Shown one piece after another: positions 1-15,145 of a stretch of 64,000 nucleotides of DNA. The stretch spans positions 566,564-630,563 of the forward strand of contig HG738139.1 in NCBI GenBank assembly GCA_000499405.2, given 5' to 3'. The notes under the pieces were generated by a model that was not told where the DNA came from, ran no database searches, and saw only the letters and a program-made list of their open reading frames with translations. The stretch is from Onchocerca volvulus (Eukaryota > Nematoda > Chromadorea > Rhabditida > Onchocercidae). The translations under genes and the position numbers were made by a program. Within the stretch, counting starts at the first letter, position 1, and each line of letters starts with the position of its first letter.

Positions 1-3000
1 AAGTTTTGTTTAATCAAAATTTTAATATTATTGAATTGAAATTTGAAACTTTTTTCAAGAATTAGAAAATTGATATATCATCTTTCCGGATAAGATCGGT
101 ATGTTTCGCGAAATTTTCCCTCAAAATTATTTGAATGATTCTGCTGATGAAAATTGATTTGTAACTTTGTAAATGGAATATACAATAATCTATTCTCCTT
201 TTTAAAACTCAATTCATTTTCCTATTTAATCATTCCCACTACAATATTTGAAAGCTTTCCAATATAAGATATTTTTTTCTACTAGAAAATGAAAATTTTT
301 CAATTAAATTTGAGAAAGTCTTTTTCAACTAAAAAAATTGCAGATTCTTAATAGCGGAAAAATTTAATTTTCCAGAATTAGAATGAAAACGAAGCTAATT
401 TCTGAGGATCATTTTTCTAATTGAGCCATTTGAAATTTCGTGGAAAATCCATGCATTGTGAATATATTGTTTTGTTGATATCATTCAATACGATTAAATT
501 TGCGCATAAATAAGACTAATTATATATATGCTTTTCACATGATCATCTAACGTCACTAATTTACATTTTACTAATTAGCAGACAATGATATGAGAAGCTA
601 TCGCCAAACATTGAAAAACAAATCGATATTTAACAAACATAAAACAAAAGAAAAAAGTTTTGCTTGGCGTCATTACAAAAATTCCATTTATTGATATAAC
701 TTTTTAACTGTAATCTTCAAAAAAAATTTTTTTTTTCTCTAAAATCTATCAGTTTTCATCACCTGTTTGTGACAGTGTCATATTAATTAGATGAGTCTTA
801 AAAAAAAAAAAAAAAAGAAATATTGGAATTTTTAAGTTAAATCTTACCACAGAAAAAACTTTGCTATTTTTTTTGATGCAAAAATGAACTATCTCATTTG
901 AATTTAATAGAATCAAATCAAATTAAATTGTTAATTTAAATAAAAAGTAATTTGATATTCAATTTATATGCAGCACCATGGTATCAAGCTTGAAAATCGA
1001 AAAAATCAATCAAATCGATTTTCGAAACTATGTAGAATCATGTAATTAAAACAATATGAATCTATGCCCAATACATAAGTACAAATTTGTCCTTTTATCG
1101 GACTTTCTGGACAACATATTATTAAACATAAATTTTTCATGACGTTTTTTCGCATTTAATTTCGTGAAATATTTAAATTTATTTTTTGCATTAATGACTT
1201 AAGTCGAGGAGATATTAAAATAAGAAATGCATATTTTTCAAAATTATTCAAGTTTAAAGCTCTAATCCTAAGGTTTAATTGAATGTTTCAATTGTAGCGC
1301 AGAACATTAGCTTCGAAATTTAAAAAGAAATCTGGAGTTATTTCTTGTGGTGATGAAAACTTATCATAAATGCTGTCCATTTATTTATTTGTACAGAAAT
1401 TTGAACAATTTAGAAATTTCTAAAGTTTAACTTTTGCTTAATTATTAACACTTCTTGAAAACTGTGAATCTTGTTGATTGCATTCCAAAAAATTATTGAA
1501 AACTTTTATTCGTTGATTAGATGAAAGAGTTTTTTTTCCTTTCTATCAATTTGTTTTTTATTTTATTTGCTATGAGATATGCTCTTTTACTTTTATAATT
1601 CAAAATGTTACTAAAAACTTTCTAGCAGAAATAAATTGATCTTTGAAAGAACTGAAATTTTGGTTATATTCTGCTTACTAATGACAGGCTTGTACTCCTT
1701 TTTTCCGTTATCCCGCTATTCATTACTTTCTGGGAAATTTGCTATCAGGTTTATATCCAGTTCGCATTTTTTGTGCAGTAACTTTCGTTTTACTAGATCT
1801 GTACTTCAAATAAATCAAATTTATAGGAATCTGTAGCTTATAATTTGATACAAATGACACTTTCAAATTTTAGCTTTACAAACTTTTTATTTCAACTGAA
1901 CACAAAATCTTGCAAATCCTTGTTTTCTTGTTGAAGTGAACTAGAATAACAACCAATCTTGTGAATGCCATCTTTATCTAGAAAAATTGAAAAATCAAAC
2001 TACTGCATATGAAAATTCAAAAATGAATTTCTGAGAAATTCTCGAGAGAATTAAACAAATCTTAATGATTTTTTTGCTTGTTACCATCACCATTACGAAA
2101 AAATAATGGGTATTCTGATAATTAATAGCTAAATTTTGAAAAATTTGAACTTTTTTTTTCAGGAAATACAGAAGATCTGTTTATTTTAATGAAATTTTTA
2201 ATATTTCGATTTTGCTATATTAGAAGCATTTCAACAAAATATTCAGATTTTATTTGTTCTTTAGTGAAGAATAATTCATGATAGACGAAGTTGCAAAATA
2301 ATCTGAGCAAAATTTACAGCTTCCATAATAATATCATGCAATTTTAAACCTAATATAAGAACGGGATTTTGTTTTTTTGGCAAAAAATGCGACAAATTGG
2401 TCGATGTCATTAACTAAATTCATTTGAACTTGATTATTATTGTTAGAAAAATCATCGAATTATTCATATTGACTCATTTATTAAATTTCCTGAGAGAAAG
2501 ATTTGAATTTTTATCATTAAAGAAATAAATTTTTTCCGAAATGCATTTAATCACATGTTTTTAATTGATTTTGGAAAAAATTTATAATTAATTTCAACAT
2601 GAGTTTAAATTTTCTGGAAGTTTTACAAAGCTACTGCATGCTAATTATTTGCGCTCTAAATTAAATGCCCTTAGCACAGATTTATTTAATATTATTATAC
2701 AATTTCAATTTAGGGAAACACATCATCCAGGAATATACCAACTAATCAAAATGCTACTTTTTTTATTTCTCTCTCAACTTTATGGAAATAAAAATAGATG
2801 TAATAAAAAATAAGCCACATGTGATCGAATAAACGTCAATATTCACATTATTAGAAAAGAAATTTCAAACTGAATTTTGTCCACAAATGCTGTGAAATAT
2901 CGAATTTCCCGATAATTCAGTGCATCAAATTTCCATATGCTTGATATAACTATATGCTAATTATCCATTGGTGACACACACAGAAACTCATGACATCAGA

Positions 3001-5386
3001 TTTTGCCTTCTGACTACCTTCGGAATCTCATCACTTCCATATTTTTGAAAATATTAAGAAAAGAAATTAAATAATTCCCTGATTATGCAATAGTATTTGG
3101 ATCTTATGAAAAACTTTTTGTCATCTGAAGAGAAATAAAAACTGCTTTTGTTAATTTTTGTTTCTTCCATTTTTTTCACATTTCTCTTAAGTTAAAAATT
3201 AAGAGAGAATTAATTCCATGAAATGCGAATAAGAAGAGATCTTGTCGAAAAATTCATTTTGTTAATTTAAAGCCTAATTTTTATTGATATCCTTTTTCAA
3301 ATGACATACAAACTTCATTCGAACAGACAAATACGCATTTTCTTCAAGATAATTAATTCTAATTTGATAAATGAATGCTTTTTAGCAGGAAGAACTCAAC
3401 AATAGATTAATAAATGAAACTGAATCCAAAAAAAGAGAAATATTTGCGGGTCTTAGCAAACACTGTTTTTGTTTATTCATATTTCAACAAATCTAGCCAT
3501 CATTAATTTATAAATAAAATACATTTAGATAATTTTCTCTGAATTTCACTACTTTTATTACACTTAATTACTAAATAATCATGAATCACTAATTTCATTA
3601 TTGCTTTTAATATTACTATTATCGATTTTCGTCCTAAAGTAACGAAACGTATTTCTGTCACTGATATTATAAAACAATGTGACATACATTATATATCACT
3701 TATTCTAAGGCAATTTTATTTGATTAGATTGAGGTCTAATGAGACATCAGTTTAAGAAATTATTCATTTAACTGATATCCAGAAATAATATGTAAATATT
3801 TGAAAATTCACGGATTAGAAATAAAATGAAGAAAATAAATAGACAATCTGCAATTTTACAAACTGAAAAACTCGAATGATCTTTTTGATTAATAAGATTT
3901 CTTTGATTAACAAGATCAGTTTTAAAAATTTCATCAATTCATAATTAAAGCAAATTTTTTGTTCAAATGTAAATTCCTATTCGATTAAAAATGATTTTTT
4001 GAGAAAGTCAAACAGCAGATTATGACGTTTTACGACGTTTTGTTCATGGCGATTTGGCAGTGAGATTTATTAAAGCTTAAAAATTTCACATCAATTATCG
4101 TTAAAAGTGAAAATAGAAAATTGCAATGACAATATAAGAAAACAAAATCAATAAGTTATATGCTTCAATACTATCTTAGTTTACATGAAGAAAAATGAAA
4201 TTTATTTAAATTTGTAACAGCCAACTGGTAAGCTAACTACTCGCCAAGAGCCTCAACTGTTTACGATTTGCAAGCGTAGAAATTCCCACAATGGCTTAAC
4301 TTAGACTTTCTAACGAAATAAATAATTTACCAATCCAGCATGAAAAAGTGGCAAAGGCAATTCTAAATATTTCTACACCTTTTTTTTTGACTAAATGTAA
4401 GAATTAATCAATTAAAAAATTAAAATCAAAGGAAAAATTAAAAAATAAAATTAAAGGGAAAATGAAAAAAATATATATACTGATATTTTACTTGGCTATC
4501 AATTTTATTTATTAGATGCATTTTCTCCAATTAACTGATGATCGTATCAAATATCAATATATTTTGCTTGTTGTAATTTTGCAATTCAAAGAGATATATT
4601 AGCAAGATTTGAAAATATATGAAAATAAAATATCTATCGATATTATAGGATTCTAATCAATTAAGATGACAGTTTTAATTAACTTTGTAAGACTGGAATT
4701 TCAATAAATGATAGAAATATTTTTTACTTCGTTTTTCAACTCTATCACACAGGTAATTAATCAACTTAGTTTTGAAATTTTTTTGAGATTTTTTGCATTT
4801 TATTTCTTCTTAAAATTTAAATCTTGCTAATATATCTATTCGGAATTTTATTTGAAAATTTCTGAAATTTTTTATTTCTTTTATTTTCTTGTGTGATTTA
4901 ATTTCTTTACTAGTTCATGATCACTTATGCTTTCGATTTTTTTAGTGTTTCCTCTATTCTTTTCTTGAATATTTATCTTTTTGTTAATTTGTTACATTAA
5001 TTTGAAAAGAATCTATCACTTAAAATACCATTTAAAATAACTCGTCAGTTAAAAGACAATTACGTGAAGATTTAATTATAAAAATTGATAGTTTAAGAGA
5101 AATGATTTAAATCAATCAATCAATCAATTGTCTTCCATTCGACGACATTATATGCTCTTGTTATATAAGCAATTTGAAAAGTATGCAAAATTTCAAGTAT
5201 GAACAGAAAAAAAAGAAATCAATATAATGTCAAAGTTCAAAAATTCAATCATTGAAATGAAATAAATCTAATCTCTAGTAAAATTACTTGTTGATGAATT
5301 ATTGTAATCTACTTCTGTGTCAGCAATTTTCAATGTAACTTGAAAAGTATAAATAATTTTCAAAATTCTGCAAATAGGAACGAAAA

Positions 5387-5405
5387 AGAGAGAGAGAGAG
5401 AGAGA
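5387..5405. repeat. (AG)n microsatellite
   Basis: An uninterrupted run of alternating A and G, about nine units, lies in intergenic DNA. It is a simple repeat with no neighbouring gene I can recognise. Confidence 0.9.
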
Positions 5406-8400
5406 AGATTTCTATTTTTTCTTTAAAATTAGTTTCGTATTAATTCGTTTCGAACTAAAAGAATAGTAACGAAAGGGCTAAATAAGACAAATAAAAGAAA
5501 CGATATGGAAATAAAGTTTGAATTTTTCGAAACTTGACAGCTTTAGAATGAAATATAATGAAATAATGTAGAAAAATAAAAAAAGCAAGTATGAATGGCA
5601 TTTTGTCGTTTTTATTGTAGTAGTAGTTTTTCTTGTTGTTGTAGTTGTTATTGTTATATGAGAGAAATAAAAATGAATAATTTCAACAATCGATGAGAAA
5701 TTGGAAAGCAATATGGAGATGTAAAAGAGGAATAAAAGATGATTTTCCAGGAAAGCATGAGGGGAAGAAAAAGATAATCAATCAAATTGTGAAATCATCT
5801 TTCTTGCGAATATTTTTGTCAATAGATCACTCCACCTTGAAAATTCTATAAACTACGATATAACGAAAGAAATTAAACTTTAAATCCAATTTTAAATTAA
5901 TTTCAAAATTTTTAAACACATTTTAATTTCAAAATTTTAATTTTTTTTTTTCGATTATTCGAATGTAAATGTTTGCTGTTTTATGTCAAACATTTAAATT
6001 TTGTGCATACATAACAATAAATGAAAAATGAATATAAATTGAAATGTATAAAATAGAAAATATTTTTTAATTTTGGTAAAATTAAATCTATCTTATGATT
6101 TTTTTTAACGCTTTAATGATTGGTGCAAAAAATTATTGGTATTCTGAAAGCTGAAAAAAAAAACTAAAAAAGCCAAAAAAAGTGTAATGATTTATTTTGA
6201 TTTTAGTTTATTTGTGGAAAAATCATTGCTAGTTTCTTTTTCGCTGGCAAATTTTTCATTTTCATCGCTAAACAAAATTGAATAAATTATTAAAAAATGA
6301 TTTTTGCATAAAAAAATAAATAAATAAATTGTAATTTAAAAAAAAAACGCCATAAAATAATTTAATAAATGCGCGAACTCTCGCAATTTTCAATAAAGGA
6401 AAAAAAAAAGAAATTTTGTTATTTGAAGATATAACAATCATTACTATTATTAACACTTCCTGATGGACATTCTTAAAAGTCTAGATCAAGTACCACTTAT
6501 CTGTCTGCTCATTCATAAGATAATGAACGTCGTAAAATAAATTATGAAATAAGCATTTTAATTTGTCATCTAATGATGCACATATTTTCAATAACCTCTA
6601 ATGAACATCAAAAATTGTATCTTGACAAAAGTCACTTGTTGAAAAACCATCAATTAAATACTAAGAATGAAAAACTCAAAAATTAAATTAATAGTAAGCA
6701 AGATTACAAATTGTAAATTTTAATTATTCTTGAATTTTACTTTTAAAATGAATCTTCAAATTTCAAAGATTTTGAAATGATTTCAATTTAACTCTTCTTT
6801 GACTGATCAGTTTATTTATTTCTGAAACATTATCTTCTTTATCAAAATGAAAAATTCTTGTGTGGAAATAATCAGAAAAAGTTAAATTGAAATTTTATTT
6901 TTGAATTGTTTCCAATTAAATGTTTCTCATCAAATGACCTTTACCTAATGAATCTCATACAATCTCGTGAAATTAATAACTCTATGTGCGATACAATTGA
7001 TATTACATTTGAAGTTCATTAAAATCATAGTGAATTGAGTCCTAATTAATTATTTCTTAGCTAACTCTCGCTGCAAATAAAATTAAAGAAAAAATAAACG
7101 ATAAAAAAAAGTAAAAGAGAAGATTGCTTCAAAAGAAATTGTTTTTTCAAAAATATTCAATTCTGATTCTTCTAATTATAGTAATTGAGGTTATTAATAA
7201 ATTTGAAAAAAGTGAAACAATTTAAAAAATCTGCATTAATCCATAAAATAGGTACTAGCGATTAATTAAGCTAGTCATTTGCAATTGCTCGTCATTTAGT
7301 TTTTATCAATTGAATAATTAATCCCATTTTTATCTAATACAATCATTATTACCATCCGTATTGACTATGATTTGCACAAAAAAAACAATATGGATTAAAA
7401 GAAAATATTTTAAGTCTAATTTTTAAATTTATAAAACTGTTTTTATCATTTTCATAGATTAGTTACATTTTTGCAATGAAAAAGAAGTTATAAAATTTTA
7501 CAAGTTAAATTAAACAAATTTTTAATATAGTTTGATCTTTAGAATAAATCTAACAAATTTCATCATTATATTATTAATAGCTAAAAGATATGTAAAATAT
7601 AATAATATTTAAGATTCCCATAAATTTTGGAAAAAATGAAGAAAACAAAAGTAACAGTTTATCATTTTTAGGTATTTTAAAGGGAAAACATAATGCTTTG
7701 CAAAAATAAATGCATATTCCGTAATTCTAAAATGAACTTTTTCTGGGAAAATTAAAATTGAAAACGTTAAATATTTCCAGCCGAAATTTTCATTTAAGCA
7801 TTCCTTTTTCTTGATCATTATCACATGAAGTGTTTTCACTTAAAAAAGAAAAACCGAAAATTTTGAGATGTATGAAAGGACGCTAATTTCTGGAGATTTG
7901 AGGAAGCAGCAAGATTTATGAAAAACAGAAGGAATCGTTTTGAGATATAAGATAAAACAAAGTAACCTAATATCCCAAGGCATTTGAAAGAAATATATGA
8001 CATAGGACAGCAACTTAATACTCCGAAATAAATGACTGCAACAAAATATTTGAAAAATAAGAAAACACTCAATATCTCGAGATTTGTGAAAGTAACAAAA
8101 TATCTGTTCTTCGTGATTTGATTTAAATATAAATTCTAACTAGGCTAGACTTAATTTGAATTATGAGACTGAATTAAAATCTTGAAAATGACTTAAAAAC
8201 AACATATATTTTTTGAATAATATATTTGCACTAATTAAATGCTGCTAGCATAATCTTACACGATCAATTAGACCGATACTCTTAGTTCGAAATTCGAAAT
8301 GCTGTCAGGAAAGTTAGATGAATTATCAAATGTCAATGTTACTAAAAATATGCTTTGAAAAAATTTCGTTTATCTTTTTTTCGCGCTTACGTTAGACTAA

Positions 8401-11400
8401 AATGAAGTATCCTCAAAATTTCAATTTTTTAATCAAAACAAACAAACAAACAACTGTTGCATTAGAAATTTCTGATCATGTGAAATTGATCTCGTTTCAA
8501 ATAAAATTTATTAAAAAGAAACTCCATTACTGATGTTTTGCAATAATATTTGAATATTGTTATCACTGGTCTCATTAGTTCGAGAACTATAATCTGACTA
8601 AATTTAAAATATGATTTGTTAATCTATGATCACATTAGTAAGTATAAAAGTATTTCAATAAAGGAACGCAATAAACAAATTAAGGATCGAAGACAAATGA
8701 AAAGAATAAACGTTTATGATTTTTAATTGAAGAAGTAATTGATTATATGTATGATAATGATTATTATTAGACGGTGAAGTGGTAGATAAAGAAGAAATAG
8801 TAATAATTAAAAATGAAATGATATATTATATGCATAATTGAAATAAATATTCTTTTTGATCGATTTACTCTGTCAAGTTGTATTTGCATTAATAATTATA
8901 TAGGACTTTATAACTTAAAGATAAATTCAACGTCACATTTCATTCCAGTAATACTTTCGAAAAAAATTAAAGAAAAGCTTTTTTTTAAATTATTGATTGA
9001 TAATAAACTGATAATGAATCATTGATAATAAAAGTTATAAATTAATAACTAATCGTTTATTCGGAAATTACAAATGATATTTGTAAAATCGATTTCCTAA
9101 TTAATAATATCGATTAAATTTGAATTAAATATAAAAAAACTTTTAAATTTGAGATTTGTCATTATTAATTAATACTTGATGTATTAAAAATGCTAATCTG
9201 TTTACTAGCAAAACTCTGTGTTTAATTTAAAATTTGAAAATGCAAAAGAAAAGAAACGACTTAAAAAAATTGAATGCTTCATAAATAACAATCGGAGTAG
9301 TTTTAAATATCTACGCTATCTGCTAAAAGACATAAATTTAGATTCAACTTTGAGAAAAACATTGCTTGAATCAATAATCTAAAAAAGAATCAATCATTGA
9401 TTTGACAAAGCAATTTTTTATTTTTTATTTTTTTTGGTATTTTTTTGGAAAAGTAAATCATTAAATAATAGCAATGAAATCATTAATTTTTCATTTTCAA
9501 AATTTATAATTCAGCAAATCTCTTCGTAATTTCATGTTGATAATACAATCATCCTCTTAACTATAAGCATTAGTGAATTAATTAGAATAAATTAATTAAA
9601 CTGCTAGTTTCCTCGGAACAATGATGCGAGACACGTTGGAAAGGACTAACCTATTCCAAAATGATTTTGTTACAGCGTGATTATGTAATTTATATTGATT
9701 TTTCATGTTTATATTATAAGAATAACTTTGAATACAAGCACGTAACCCATCAATAAAAGAATTTTTAAATGTTTCGTCCTTAAAAATTAAATTAAAAATT
9801 AAATTCAAATTAAATTCAAAAAAAATAAAATGAAAATTAAATTTAAAAATTTAATAATTAAAATATTGAGCGGTTACTTATATTGATTTTTATAATTTTC
9901 AAATTTTATCAAAAAGATAGTGAGCAAGCAGCAAATGACATTTGATATTCTCAATATTTTAATTATTACTATATTCGATATTCTCGTGTAGCACATCGAC
10001 CATATTTTGTTATAGAATGAAGCAGTTCATCAGTCGAAAATGCAGAATTTAATTAAATAATCGATTGTATACTTATAATCAAACTGCTAGTTGATATTCA
10101 GAAGTATTGGCGTAGCAATGAAATTTTTGTTAATATCAAATCCTTTGTAGAAAGTGGAAATAATGTTTTTCAGAATTTAATCTAATAAGTAAGATTTTTT
10201 TGTAAAAACATTTCGCAACTTCAAAAAATTAAATTAACCGAATTATTAAAAACAAGAAAATTGATCGAAAATTATAAAGAATCACACAAGAAAAATTAAC
10301 TTAAAAATACTAATATTCGTCGTTTAACTGAAGATAGTTGATAATTTTAATAATTTGATCAGATGAGTTTGTTCAAATTTAATATCGCAAAAAATGTTGT
10401 GAGTAATAGATAAAAAAGAATCAACTTTAAGATGAATTTATACAATGAAAACTTAAGTAATTAGCGATTGTTTAAAATTTTTTGGAACCATCTTTGAAGA
10501 TTCGAATATGAATAATATTATTAATAGCATGTATGGAAGATAGCAGTCGGGAAAGTGTTTAAAATGTGCAATTTTGAGTTTTTATTAAGAAATTGCATAT
10601 AAAATAAGAAAGTTTAGTTTATTCGTTTTGCTCATGCAAACTCTTTCTTCGTTTTAGCAAGTTGAAGTAATAAACTGAAACAATAAAAAGTAAAATAGCA
10701 ATAAAAATTATTGAGGAATTTTTATACAAATTGAATAATTTGAAATGATATATTGCTTGATGAGAAGAGGGACAAGAAAAGAAATAAGAAAAAAAATAGG
10801 AACATCTTCGTCGAAAGAGGAAGTTTCCACTTGAAATAAATGGGCGAAGTTAACATTCATCAAGCAGCGATCGAAAATGTTTGTTAAAATATTTCCCAAG
10901 AAATTCATAAAAATTAAACAAAAATTTAGCTGAGCATAGAAGATTTCGATTACTATGAAAGAATTAAATTAATTGTTTAAAAAAGAAATGCTTTATTTCA
11001 ATACTAGATGAAATTAATTTTCTTATATATATTCTTCTAATTTCTCATATAATTATCATGACTCAATTACTTGCAATTTATAAGCTAAAAAAAATTGTTC
11101 CAAAAAATGACCAATCAATACCGCTCATTCTAATTTAATCGATGTGGAAACTTCAAATTAAAAATTGATGAGAAATGCAAAAATAATTAAATATGCTACA
11201 TTTCCCCATGAAAGATTTTTTTTCTTGCCATTGTAAGTCGAGAAACTTTATATTTAATGTGCTGAAACAATTAAAAAGTATTGAAGAGAAAGAAAATATT
11301 CGAATCTAAGAATGTGCAAATGATCAACATTTTCAATGATTCAGATTTCAAAAGTATACAAATTTCAATTTTAATTTCATAAATGTGTATGTTTGGATGG

Positions 11401-12263
11401 ATGACAGTAATTAAGAATGTATCGAGGAGGAAGTATCGTTTCATTCATTTCCTTCAATCAAACAGTAAGCAGGAAAGGCAGGAAAGAAATCGACACAAAA
11501 GTTCCATAAAATATTCAAAACTTTCCTTGAAAGGGGAGAAGAAGAAAGAAAAGCAAAGGCCTTGAATGAATAGGCGACAAGGCTGATGTGAGTACATTCT
11601 GTTAGCCCTCCTCACTGAGGAAACGAATTTAAAGAAACGAATTTCCCGACGCTTGCAAGAGTTCCATCCATCCATTCTTCTTCTATTCATGATAGTTAGC
11701 TGTCAAAAAAAATAAAAATAAAAAAAAGAAATGCCTGGAAAAGCCGTTCCAAATCCTCCTGGATACATTTGTACATGCGATATGTACATATACATTTGTG
11801 TAAATAAATAAATACATATTTTTTAGGCTAAGCTAGACTAAACTAAACCATATATATGTGTCTTGTCTTGTCCAATTTAGTCCAGTCTAATTGCAATAAT
11901 TACATGTCCTCGTCTTGGTTGTGTATCCTCTTCATCGTTCACGAAACTCATTTACACTGCGCCTGTTCGACCAGATTCTTCAAATTATGATCGTCAAGGC
12001 AAAAAGCTTTTTATACAATCCGAAATGAACACATTTGAGAAACTATCACAAATACACACACATACTTTTTCATATGTACATTATTAATAATTTTATGAAC
12101 TTGTTGTATGGGATTAGATGAAGAAAATAAGGCAAGCAAGCAACCATTATTAGATGTTTTATATTTTTCTGTTTATCCACGTATTGATTTATTTAAATTA
12201 CTGTTTTATTTAATTGTTTGCTTTGTTTTATGAATGGCTTATTTATTCCCATGCCATTTACTT

Positions 12264-12264
<1 letters not shown>

Positions 12265-12316
<52 letters not shown>
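12265..12316. repeat. 52-nt poly(T) tract
   Basis: Fifty-two consecutive T residues, the longest homopolymer in the window. On the minus strand it is a poly(A) tract, so it could be the tail of an old retroposed sequence. I see no coding remnant directly next to it and no clear target-site duplication. The length is also prone to sequencing or assembly error. Confidence 0.9.
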
Positions 12317-12318
<2 letters not shown>

Positions 12319-15145
12319 TTATCCAACTATTTAATCATTGGCGCAGTTATTTACTTTCCCGTCATATTGCTTTATTTTGATGAAGCAATTGTGCGATATG
12401 TTAACTAGCGGATGTATATGCAATAAACTTGAAGGCATAACGAACTGATTAGATTAGAATTCGGATGAGCTTTTCCTCCTTTTTATCAATTCATACGCTC
12501 AACGAAAAATTTTTACATTACTTTTTCCTTTGCAAGAATGGAGAAGTTGAAAATTTTCCTTTCATCATAATTCATTCTTGTCCTTAAAAATTCTCCAGTT
12601 ATTATATGGAAAATTGAACAATTTTTTAAACGAAAATGGAATTGTTCTTAAAGAGAAGCTGAACATGGATAGAAAATAGTCAGCTGACACATAATTTTGG
12701 ATCATTTAAGGGAAATCAAAAGAAGCATTTTAAAAGCAAAAAAGTTTTCAGTACATTACATTTGTGTCTCAAATGATCGGAAAATAATTAGTTATATATA
12801 GCTCTAGTTGATATAATCGTTAAATTTTAATAATTTTATAAAATTTACAATGAATTAATTATAAGAGACTCACATTACTTCCTTGTTCAAGACGAATAAT
12901 TGGAATTCCTTTTTGATTCTGATCACGAAGAATTTTCAATCAGTTATCAGCATTTTTTGGCAATGATTACAGCATGCTGATTCGTCCGATGCAACGCAAA
13001 TGCAACTCTGCAGCATTACATTTCTACTAACAAGAAGAAATTGTCGATCAAAGATCAATATGAATAAAATTCAAAATATGCAGTATATCAAGCAAGACGT
13101 TTAAAAAGTCCTTTAATACTTATAATTCAGTCATTCTGGGACTTTACTTCATGCATGAAACTGTACAAAGTTCAGTAATAGCTTGAAATTATTTAATTAA
13201 ATAAGAATTAACAATTATATACACATATTCTGTCACCATTCAATATCTCATCCATTCCATGGCAAATGGCATTTTTTTGTTGCTCAGTTCTGCATAGAAC
13301 TTTAAGTACTTTAGCTGTTCTTACTATTTTCACATTATTGATCCTTTCCTCAACGGAATTGTTCCAATTTCTCGTAGTATCATTCATTGAAATCTTAGAA
13401 ATGTCAATTTGAACTTTTCCTTTATATCCTTTGGATCAATGAACTATTTCTATCAAAATATTGTATATATGAGACTTGATTTATTGAAGTTTTTACAATT
13501 AATTTGATAGATATCAGAAATTTTTAATTATAGCTACAGAGATAATTTGATATTTTTTAGTTCCTGATTTATAGTAGAATTGAATCTCACATTCCATACG
13601 AAAATCTATACGAAAAATCCCCAGAGTTTTAGACATGCCAGAATTTAGCTTTTATAATGTTGGACCATATTTTTAAAAAGTGAAAAAATTCTCCAATGTC
13701 CCGGAATAGGATAGATAAATTTATTTAATTTTAGCAAGGAAAACAAAGTTTATTATAAAGGAATGAATACACAGACACAGATAATATCATTAATAGATTA
13801 ACATCTCGTCTCTTTTTTTTTTTTCAAAAATACACATAACGAAAAAAGAATTCCATCTATTTTTTAATGATTTAAAACAATTTATTCTAATTCTATTTCC
13901 CTTCAAAAACTTTCATCAACTGCTTGAATAAACTGAAATCTAAAATTAGTCCACAAAGCTATAGCTAATGGAAAAATTTGATTATTGCAAATCAGTTTCT
14001 ATGATATCAATTTAATTGCTGCATATCTTCCATGATATAGATATCAATTTGAAGATTAATTGCTTAGTTCGCTATATATATGTAAGATTTAATTTTTAGC
14101 GATATTTTTGATTTGGTTATTTGGAAATGACGAAAAAAAAAATCTTTTGTGATGAAGTTGAGATTCATATATACAATTTAAATAATTAAAAAATATTTTT
14201 AATGGAAGATTTAGTATATCGATCATATTTGTGATTCAATTACATTATAGCATATTTCGGAATACTTTTCTATATCATTAATTAAAATTTATCCTAATAC
14301 GCAACAATATATTTTTACCCAAATTGCGTGGGATAAAACAAGAAATGCAGAAATATTTTAATTTTAGATTATATGGTATATGTTACAAATTATAGCACAT
14401 TATATTTTATCACAAATTATATCATTAAAAAATGCGATTGATTGTTATTTCATCATTAAATGTATGTTTATACATAATTATGTGCAAACTTTATAGAAAA
14501 AGAAAAATGAATGTTCCTGTCATAATCAAGTCTAATTTCCTATATTCTCAAACTGAATTATGCTTTGCAGATCTTGGGAAATTACTTCGATCATATATGA
14601 AATGGCCAAGAATACCAATAATACCACACATATGCTGACGATCTCGAAATAAGATGCTAAAATAAGTGATTTGGAAAAAAAAAGACCAAAGCGTCTTTAC
14701 ATCTGTCGCTTATAAATTTTCATTGTCAAAAAAATCAACCTTTACCGCTAAATGGTCTGAACATATCTTATCAACAATAAATAATTGAAATATTCAGTTA
14801 TTTCAACTTTTCAAAGCATCAATAGCATTGCATTTTTGATGAAAAATCAAATTTGTATCTTCAAACTGTCCAGTTACATTTTTCCATGCAGTGTCTTTTA
14901 TTATTTTGATACAAACATATTGAATAGATATTAGCAAAGTGAGTCTTTCACCAAGCTCGTCATATTGGTCATTAAATTCGTCTCATTTATTTCCAATTTC
15001 ATCCTTTAGAATTTATCGAAATTTCCACTTTAAATAATGAATTTATTTACTACTTATACGATATATTCAGGTAATTAGATGAACGTTCCAGCTAATTGAA
15101 GATAAAATAATCGTAAAATAATACTTTATCAGGAATAACATATAT

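Larger units (their letters stand above)
1..15145. other. Intergenic AT-rich DNA, no supported gene
   Basis: I read both strands and found no exon chain with matching splice phases and recognisable protein similarity. The open frames here are short (under about 80 codons) and rich in Phe, Lys, Ile and Asn, as expected from AT-rich sequence by chance. Visible structure is limited to an AG dinucleotide run near 5387-5405, a 52-T run at 12265-12316, a weak inverted repeat near 11829-11897, and a short minus-strand frame at 14637 that begins like a class II amidotransferase but goes nowhere. A possible poly(A) signal for the downstream kinase gene (AATAAA on minus) lies at 15042-15047. Confidence 0.6.

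Noticed and set aside
9596..9808. A 70-codon minus-strand frame ending VSRIIVPRKLAV that looked transposase-like.
   Set aside because: No catalytic motif or terminal repeats could be found around it.
11829..11897. Inverted repeat with 14-nt arms (TAGACTAAACTAAA) and two mismatches.
   Set aside because: Arms too short and loop too long for a convincing structured RNA; AT-rich chance is likely.
11917..11990. A 24-codon minus-strand frame starting MSFVNDEEDTQPRRGH, with unusually charged residues.
   Set aside because: Stops without a donor site, and no partner exon is visible.
12877..12921. A minus-strand 15-codon stretch (NQKGIPIIRLEQGSN) bounded by an AG and a GTGAGT, looking like a micro-exon.
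   Set aside because: No neighbouring exon in a matching phase and no recognisable family; such short bounded frames arise by chance.
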